Assembly (NCBI GenBank): GCA_002411015.1
Contig: DHPY01000001.1
Span: 1-7,122, forward strand
Length of the DNA stretch: 7,122 nucleotides
Reading direction: 5' to 3'
Source: Armatimonadetes bacterium UBA5352
GTDB lineage: Bacteria > Armatimonadota > Zipacnadia > Zipacnadales > UBA5352
How positions within the stretch are numbered: the first letter of the stretch is position 1; every line of letters starts with the position of its first letter. The translations under genes and the position numbers were made by a program. This document shows, piece by piece, positions 1 through 4,311 of the stretch. The notes under the pieces are model-generated. The model had not been told where the DNA came from and made no database searches. It saw only the letters and a list, made by a program, of their open reading frames with translations.

Positions 1-31
1 GTCATCGTTGTGCGTGGGCCGGGGTGGAACC

Positions 32-51
32 TGAGGCGCTGGCGCGCCTCA
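32..51. terminator. GC-rich hairpin, possible weak terminator
   Basis: Eight-base perfect inverted repeat (TGAGGCGC / GCGCCTCA) around a 4-base TGGC loop. It lies about 80 bases past the stop of the minus-strand amidohydrolase. No T tract follows on either strand, so an intrinsic terminator role is only a guess. In such GC-rich sequence a stem of this size can also arise by chance. Confidence 0.25.
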
Positions 52-57
52 CTCCTC

Positions 58-80
58 GCGCCGCTAGACGACAGCGGCGC
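58..80. terminator. GC-rich hairpin downstream of the amidohydrolase gene
   Basis: Perfect 8-base stem (GCGCCGCT / AGCGGCGC) with a 7-base loop, 53 bases beyond the stop codon of the minus-strand amidohydrolase. The position suits a transcript end or a 3'-end stabilising structure, and it could equally serve a plus-strand gene entering from the left. No U tract is present, so the role is inferred from position only. Confidence 0.35.
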
Positions 81-133
81 TCGGAGCGGCCCCTCCACGC
101 GAACGGCAACCTAGCGCGTCCGGCTCGCCTCCC

Positions 134-1330
134 TCACCGCTGCAGCAGCCGCAGGGCGCTGTTGGCGTAGACGGCGGCGCCGGTCGGGAGCACCACCGCA
201 TCGTTGAGGTCGAAGTGCGTCGTGTGCACCGCGTTGACGAAGCCCGACTGCTCATCGCGCGTGCCGAGACGCGTCATCGCCACCGGGACCCGGCCCACCA
301 CCGGGAAGAACGCGAAGTCCTCCGCGCCCATGCTCGGGTAGGGCATCTCCACCGCGCACTCTTCACCAAGCACCTCGCGCGTCGCATCCCAGACGCAGTT
401 CAGCACCCCGTCATCGTTCTGCAGCGCCGGGTAGCCATCGGTGATCTCCGCCTCCAGCCGCCCGCCAAGCTCCGCAACGAGCGTCCGCAGCCGGTTGCCG
501 ATGAAGTCGATGATGGCCTCGCGCGTCTCGGACTCGTAGGTGCGCACGGTGCCGACGAGTTCCACGCGATCGGCCAGGATGTTCCGCCGCGTGCCGCCAT
601 GGATTGTGCCGAAGGTAACGACCTTCCGGTGCAGCGGGTCGGTGCACCGCGCCACGAACTGCTGCGTCATCACGATCGCCTGCGCGGCGATGGAGATCGC
701 GTCGGTACCCTGGTGCGGGCGGGCGGCGTGAGCCGCCTCGCCGATGATCGCCAGGCGCAGCGAGTCGCTCTGCGCGGTGACGAAGCCGCGGGTGAGGCCG
801 ATCGTGCCCTGCGGCAGTTCGGGCTGGACGTGCTGGGCGAAGATCGCCTCAGGCGTCGGGTCGAGCAGGCAGCCGTCCTCGATCATCCGAAGCGCGCCCG
901 CGGAGCCCTCCTCGCCGGGCTGGAAGATCAGCTTCACGATGCCGGGCAGGCCCTCGCCCATGCCGTGGAGGATCGCCGCCGCACCGAGGAGGCATGCGGT
1001 GTGCGCGTCATGCCCGCAGGCGTGCATGAGCCCCTCGTTGCAGGAGGCATACTCCGCGCCGGTCTGCTCGGTCAGCTCAAGCGCATCCATGTCTGCCCGG
1101 AGGCCGACGCAACGCTCGCCGCTCCCGCGCAGGATCGCGACGACGCCGGTCTCTCCGACGCCCTCATGGATCTCCTGCACCCCCATCGCGCGGAGTTGCT
1201 CGACCACGTAGGCAGCGGTCTGGTGCTCCTGCATGCTCGGCTCGGGGTGCATGTGCAGATGCCGGCGCCACCTGGTGAGATCTTCGGTGAGTTCGCGTGC
1301 TCTTTGCGCGATCCAGTGGCGGTCGCTCAT
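134..1330 (-). CDS. M20D-family amidohydrolase (N-acyl-amino-acid / hippurate-hydrolase type)
   Basis: A 398-residue zinc-type metallo-amidohydrolase of the M20D (AbgB/HipO/carboxypeptidase Ss1-like) group, predicted to remove an acyl group from N-acylated amino acids or similar amides in the cytoplasm. No signal peptide is seen. Motifs in order: HPEPSMQE (28-35), RADMDALELTE (78-88), HACGHDAHT (103-111) with likely metal ligands Cys105 and His107, FQPGEEG (136-142) with Glu140/Glu141 as general base and ligand, His167, the dimerisation-domain signature AAHAARPHQGTDAI (199-212), MGAEDFAFF (334-342), and HTTHFD (369-374), where His369 sits at the position of the last ligand. The length is normal for the family. 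The ATG start is preceded by GAGG seven bases upstream, and the N-terminus begins just before the first conserved helix. The gene is divergent from the 1627 gene and has no visible operon partner. Exact substrate (hippurate, indole-acetyl, acetyl-diaminopimelate or other) cannot be read from sequence. Confidence 0.95.
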   Translation of the reverse strand: MSDRHWIAQRARELTEDLTRWRRHLHMHPEPSMQEHQTAAYVVEQLRAMGVQEIHEGVGETGVVAILRGSGERCVGLRADMDALELTEQTGAEYASCNEGLMHACGHDAHTACLLGAAAILHGMGEGLPGIVKLIFQPGEEGSAGALRMIEDGCLLDPTPEAIFAQHVQPELPQGTIGLTRGFVTAQSDSLRLAIIGEAAHAARPHQGTDAISIAAQAIVMTQQFVARCTDPLHRKVVTFGTIHGGTRRNILADRVELVGTVRTYESETREAIIDFIGNRLRTLVAELGGRLEAEITDGYPALQNDDGVLNCVWDATREVLGEECAVEMPYPSMGAEDFAFFPVVGRVPVAMTRLGTRDEQSGFVNAVHTTHFDLNDAVVLPTGAAVYANSALRLLQR

Positions 1331-1370
1331 CGTTCAGCCTCGCTCGCGATCATTCGTGGTTGTCTTCCGC

Positions 1371-1388
1371 GACAGGCGAGGACGCCTG
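1371..1388. repeat. palindromic repeat, copy 1
   Basis: GACAGGCGAGGACGCCTG, an 18-base unit identical to the start of the second copy 38 bases downstream. The unit is itself a hairpin: CAGGCG / CGCCTG around an AGGA loop. A single extra G in the right arm breaks the outer pairs compared with copy 2. It lies in the gap between two divergent genes, so it may be a dispersed intergenic repeat or a regulatory element. Confidence 0.75.
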
Positions 1389-1408
1389 GTCGTACCTTCG
1401 TTAGATCT

Positions 1409-1428
1409 GACAGGCGAGGACGCCTGTC
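1409..1428. repeat. palindromic repeat, copy 2
   Basis: Perfect inverted repeat, GACAGGCG / CGCCTGTC around an AGGA loop (20 bases), sharing its first 18 bases exactly with copy 1. Short intergenic palindromes in tandem like this resemble REP-type elements. No transposase is visible in the window. Confidence 0.75.
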
Positions 1429-1626
1429 CCACGCAAATTCTCCGCGTGCAGGCAGGGGCCTCCTGCGTGTTGAGCGAACTCCCCGGCGGTGGAGAGAGGC
1501 AGTCCTCCGGCCGCCGTTTTCCCGGGCGGCCATGGCCGGAGCGATCTGTGAGCAGCGGGCTCTCCACCAGGCTGGGCGCGCGATGCACCACCGTGACGGA
1601 CAGTGCCGCAAAGGGAGGCGGAGTCT

Positions 1627-2040
1627 GTGAGCGTTCAGTTCTACGTGTACGAGCTGCGGGATGATGCGGAGCGAGAGGTACCGCGTCGGATCGTGTGGAC
1701 GGGCTGGCGGCCGGTGCAGAGCTGGCTGGCGGAGGAAGGGCTCGATGCGCCGAGCCAGATGGCGCGGCAATTCGAGTTCCGCCAGGTCAGGGATGTGCTC
1801 CAGGAGACGGCCGCGATAGATGCGGGCATCACCGACGCCTACATCTCGCCGCTGCCGGATCTGCGTGGGGAAGCAGTCGTGTTCGGGATCGCTGAGGATG
1901 ACGCGGACTTCATCGTCTCCAACGTCCCGCTCCAGTGGCTGCTGCAGCAGGCGGTGAACGGCTGGGAGGTCTCGCTGAAGTTCACGGTCGAACGCGTGGG
2001 TGGCAAGGAGACCGAGGGCTACTTCAGCGACGAGACCTGA
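1627..2040 (+). CDS. hypothetical protein, 137 aa
   Basis: I do not recognise this protein. I chose the GTG at 1627 because a strong AAGGGAGG ribosome binding site (1611-1618) lies eight bases before it. The same frame is open back to another GTG at 1603, but that codon precedes the binding site. The product is a small soluble, acidic protein with no signal peptide, membrane segment or cysteines. It looks alpha/beta: a strand at VQFYVYEL (3-10), an amphipathic middle with WRPVQSWLAEEG (27-38), strands AVVFGI (83-88) and DFIVSN (94-99), a helix around PLQWLLQQAV (101-110) and a final strand EVSLKFTVERV (114-124). The ABC-2 permease gene starts 55 bases downstream on the same strand, so the two may be co-transcribed. 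The codon use and GC bias look like a real gene, but no function can be given. Confidence 0.75.
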   Translation: MSVQFYVYELRDDAEREVPRRIVWTGWRPVQSWLAEEGLDAPSQMARQFEFRQVRDVLQETAAIDAGITDAYISPLPDLRGEAVVFGIAEDDADFIVSNVPLQWLLQQAVNGWEVSLKFTVERVGGKETEGYFSDET

Positions 2041-2095
2041 GCCACCGGTGGGTCGTGCACACAGCTCTAACGCGACGAGGGAACCATCGGGGGCC

Positions 2096-3265
2096 ATGCT
2101 TCGGCTGAAGATACCGAGCGCATATGTGTCGAAGGTGACGGGGCGGCGGCCGATGCTCGGAAAGCTGGAGGACCTCAGCATTCGCGTCCTGCGCTTCAAC
2201 CCGTGTGTGCTGCAGCACGAGCTGCGGCTGCGCATGCGTGGGCGGAGCGTCTTCGTGCTTATGCTCATCTTCGCGGCGGTCTGCTCGCTTGCGGCCGCCG
2301 CGCCCTTCGTGTTCTGGACGCTCCAGTCAGCAGCCGGCGGCTATCAGGAGAGTCGCACGGAGATTGGCCGCTGGGGGATCGCTGTGCTGGGGATCATCCT
2401 CCTGACGCTCATACTGCTCGCGCTCCCTGCATGGGCCGCCTCGTCCATCTCAGGCGAGCGCGAGCGCGACACCCTCGCGGTGCTCAGCTCCACGCGACTG
2501 TCCGCCGCCGATGTGGCGATCGGGAAGTTCTCCGCCACCGTCACCTACGCTGTCCTCCTGCTCGGGATCTCTCTGCCGGTGGCGGCATGGTGCATGCTGC
2601 TGGGCGCGGTCTCTCCGGGCGAGCTCGTGGTGGTCTACGCGATCCTCCTGAGCTTCTCGCTCGGGATCGCGGGGATCGGCCTGTGGATGTCGGCGCTCGC
2701 GCGAACGACCATCGGAGCGACCGTCAACAGCTACATCGTGCTGCTGGGCGTCTTCGGGCTCCCGCTGCTCTCCATCCCGCTCGAATCCGAGCTTCAGGGG
2801 ATCACCTGGGATATTATCGGCATGGCCTTCATGGCGCTCGTGTGGATCGGTCCGGTGGCGATCAGTGCGTGGGCCATGGCGGCCTTCGCGCGCTGGCTCG
2901 TCACGCGGACCGGACGCATGCGTGATGACCGCGTTCGCGCGCTGTTCGTGGTGATCTGCTTCGGCCTCGCGGCACTCGGGCTGTTCGCGATTGAGGCGGC
3001 ATCCGGGATCTTCAGCGACGACCTCGCCGATACCGCCCTCATCAACCCCTACGCGTCGCTCGTGCTCTACCTCGAGGAGGATGAGGCGCCGTGGGCGGCG
3101 ATCTGGGCGTCGGGCGCGGCGGCTATTGCCGGATGCCTCGGAGCGGTGCGCTGCCTGCGACTGCGCGAGTTCCACCCGATCTACGTGGAGGACATCTTCA
3201 TAAACGCCTGGCGGCGCGTACACGGCCGCCAGGCCGCTCCTGCTGTGAATTGTCAGATGCCATAG
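2096..3265 (+). CDS. ABC-2-type transporter permease
   Basis: A 389-residue integral membrane protein of the ABC-2 permease type, expected to form the membrane channel of an ATP-driven exporter in the cytoplasmic membrane. The N-terminal NPCVLQHELRLRMRGR (35-50) is the amphipathic entry helix usual in this family. It is followed by about eight hydrophobic segments near residues 52-75, 94-114, 148-170, 176-200, 211-228, 238-262, 281-301 and 331-353. The family hallmark after segment two is clear: SISGERERDTLAVLSSTRLS (117-136), the cytosolic coupling stretch that contacts the ATPase. The start is uncertain. ATG at 2096 is preferred because it lies after the upstream stop, but its ribosome binding site is weak (GAGGG, then GGGGG very close). 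ATG at 2153 would still keep the entry helix. A GTG at 2000 would overlap the upstream gene and adds unconserved residues. No ATPase gene is visible nearby. The downstream secreted-protein gene follows after 13 bases, suggesting one transcript. Substrate unknown. Confidence 0.88.
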   Translation: MLRLKIPSAYVSKVTGRRPMLGKLEDLSIRVLRFNPCVLQHELRLRMRGRSVFVLMLIFAAVCSLAAAAPFVFWTLQSAAGGYQESRTEIGRWGIAVLGIILLTLILLALPAWAASSISGERERDTLAVLSSTRLSAADVAIGKFSATVTYAVLLLGISLPVAAWCMLLGAVSPGELVVVYAILLSFSLGIAGIGLWMSALARTTIGATVNSYIVLLGVFGLPLLSIPLESELQGITWDIIGMAFMALVWIGPVAISAWAMAAFARWLVTRTGRMRDDRVRALFVVICFGLAALGLFAIEAASGIFSDDLADTALINPYASLVLYLEEDEAPWAAIWASGAAAIAGCLGAVRCLRLREFHPIYVEDIFINAWRRVHGRQAAPAVNCQMP

Positions 3266-3270
3266 GGAGG
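3264..3270 (+). promoter_or_regulatory. ribosome binding site overlapping the permease stop codon
   Basis: AGGGAGG spaced eight bases before the ATG at 3279. Its first two bases belong to the TAG stop codon (3263-3265) of the permease gene. Ribosomes ending on the permease would therefore sit on the initiation site of the next gene, which fits translational coupling and a shared transcript. Confidence 0.7.
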
Positions 3271-3278
3271 CGCGTCCC

Positions 3279-4166
3279 ATGTCACGTGCTATTGCCGCCG
3301 CCGTGATCCTGTCGCTCGTCGCCTCGCCGCTGCTCGCGCAGCCGGAGGTCGAGGAGCGTGTGAATCTCGACCGAATGGCGCAGGAGCAAGATCTCGAGCA
3401 GCGCGTACAAAGGTTCGTCGAGATGGGCGTTGAGCGCGAGGCGGCGCTGTTCCTCACGCTGCTTAGCGAATCCGGCATGGCCCCGTCGCAGGTGCTGATG
3501 ATGCTGATGATGGCGGAGCAAGGCGGGGATGAGATGATCCCGCTGATGCTGATGAACCGCGGGCAGGGCGGGTCGGGAGCGCCTGCCGTGGTTGATCGTG
3601 GTGATGAGGTGCTGATCGTCGAGAACGGAACGCTCTACGTGATCGACATGGTCAAAGGCGAGGTGAAGTCGAAGCTGAAGTACGCGGCTCCCGAGCGCCT
3701 GGAGGACAGTCCGATCTTCTCGCTGCTGGTGCCGATGTTCGGGCAGGGCCGCGATCAGGCGCAGCAGGCGGCCTGCGCGAGCAACCTCAAGCAGATCGGG
3801 CTCGCGTTCCTGATGTACGCTCAGGACCACGATGAGGACCTTCCCGGGGAGAACTGGGTAGAAGAGGTCCTGCCCTACCTGAACAACCGCCAGATCTTCA
3901 TCTGCCCCTCGCGGGATGGGGCGCTGGTCGGTTACGCGTTCAATGAGGCGCTCGCCGGGGTGAACCTCGCGGAGATCGCGGCGCCTGCCGAAACCGTGCT
4001 CGCCTTCGAGAGCTTCATCGGCGGTGACGCTCCGGTCGGAGGCGCCGCCGATGTGCCGCCAAACGGTGTGCATGAGGGCGGCGTCAACGTGCTCTTCGCC
4101 GATGGCCACGTTCAGCTGCTGCCCGCCGAGGCCGCGATGGATGCGCTGGCGCGCGAGGTGCGGTAG
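3279..4166 (+). CDS. secreted protein with pilin-like (H-x9-DG) C-terminal domain
   Basis: A 295-residue exported protein of unknown role. Residues 1-20 form a Sec-type signal peptide (SRAIAAAV, a hydrophobic core, then SPLLA before QPE). No type IV prepilin leader (G|FTLIE type) is present. Residues 21-65 are a charged, probably helical region. Residues 67-92 are very methionine-rich (8 Met in 26). Residues 104-134 look like short beta strands (EVLIVENGTLYVIDMVKGEV), similar to a single blade of a PQQ-type propeller. From about 147 the sequence matches the Armatimonadota/Planctomycetota prepilin-like family: FSLLVPMFGQGRDQAQQA, then CASNLKQIGLAFLMYAQDHD (166-185), LPYLNNRQIFICPS (198-211), PAETVLAFES (236-245), and an exact H-x9-DG motif (His265, Asp275, Gly276). 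In that family the cysteine-SNLKQIG stretch directly follows the pilin N-terminal helix; here about 150 unrelated residues precede it. Start chosen from AGGGAGG eight bases upstream. Probably co-transcribed with the permease. Confidence 0.88.
   Translation: MSRAIAAAVILSLVASPLLAQPEVEERVNLDRMAQEQDLEQRVQRFVEMGVEREAALFLTLLSESGMAPSQVLMMLMMAEQGGDEMIPLMLMNRGQGGSGAPAVVDRGDEVLIVENGTLYVIDMVKGEVKSKLKYAAPERLEDSPIFSLLVPMFGQGRDQAQQAACASNLKQIGLAFLMYAQDHDEDLPGENWVEEVLPYLNNRQIFICPSRDGALVGYAFNEALAGVNLAEIAAPAETVLAFESFIGGDAPVGGAADVPPNGVHEGGVNVLFADGHVQLLPAEAAMDALAREVR
3495..3512 (+). repeat. tandem 9-base coding repeat (CTGATGATG x2)
   Basis: CTGATGATG occurs twice head to tail inside the secreted-protein gene and encodes Leu-Met-Met-Leu-Met-Met. 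A related CTGATG doublet occurs at 3543-3554. This microrepeat accounts for much of the methionine-rich stretch and could vary in copy number by slippage. Confidence 0.6.
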
Positions 4167-4213
4167 CGGCTCGGGCTGGGCGCAGGTGCCCCGGTAGCGG
4201 GCGCGAATCGAGG

Positions 4214-4240
4214 CGGAGGCGCCGCTGGGCGGCGCCTCCG
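4214..4240. terminator. strong hairpin between convergent genes, likely bidirectional terminator
   Basis: Perfect 11-base stem (CGGAGGCGCCG / CGGCGCCTCCG) around a CTGGG loop. It lies 47 bases after the stop of the plus-strand secreted-protein gene and 71 bases past the stop of the minus-strand lyase gene, so it can serve both transcripts. No U tract follows on either strand, as is common in GC-rich bacteria; ending may need other factors, or the stem may only protect the 3' ends. Confidence 0.6.
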
Positions 4241-4311
4241 GAAGATGGGCGCTTGCGGTGACGTTGCCTGATGGCACCCGCCACGTGAGCGTCCAGGGGT
4301 GAGCCGCCTCC

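Larger units (their letters stand above)
1331..1626. promoter_or_regulatory. divergent intergenic region with the two palindromes and a third hairpin
   Basis: This 296-base gap must contain the promoters of both the leftward amidohydrolase gene and the rightward 1627 gene. I cannot pick out a convincing -35/-10 pair on either strand. It holds the two palindromic repeats described separately and a 7-base inverted repeat at 1509-1531 (GGCCGCC / GGCGGCC, 9-base loop containing a TTTT run). Reading frames crossing it do not resemble known proteins. An AAGGGAGG ribosome binding site occupies 1611-1618, just before the rightward gene. Confidence 0.5.

Noticed and set aside
1..114. Plus-strand frame open from the left edge to a stop at 112-114, possible tail of an upstream gene
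   Set aside because: Only 37 codons with no recognisable motif; other frames are open for similar lengths, so there is no support for coding.
1371..1428. CRISPR array
   Set aside because: Only two short palindromic units with a 20-base gap between them and no further repeats or cas genes; does not fit an array.
215..1630. Long plus-strand open frame (471 codons) opposite the amidohydrolase
   Set aside because: It is fully antisense to a gene with all M20D motifs, its translation is rich in Arg/His/Asp with no fold-like pattern, and such frames are expected opposite GC-rich genes.
2000..2095. Upstream GTG start for the permease at 2000
   Set aside because: It would overlap the 3' end of the unknown gene and add 32 Arg/Pro-rich residues unlike the family's N-terminus; ATG 2096 or 2153 is more plausible.
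2450..4277. Long minus-strand frames opposite the permease and secreted-protein genes
   Set aside because: The translations are charged Arg/His/Glu-rich strings without domains, while the plus strand shows clear membrane segments, a signal peptide and family motifs.
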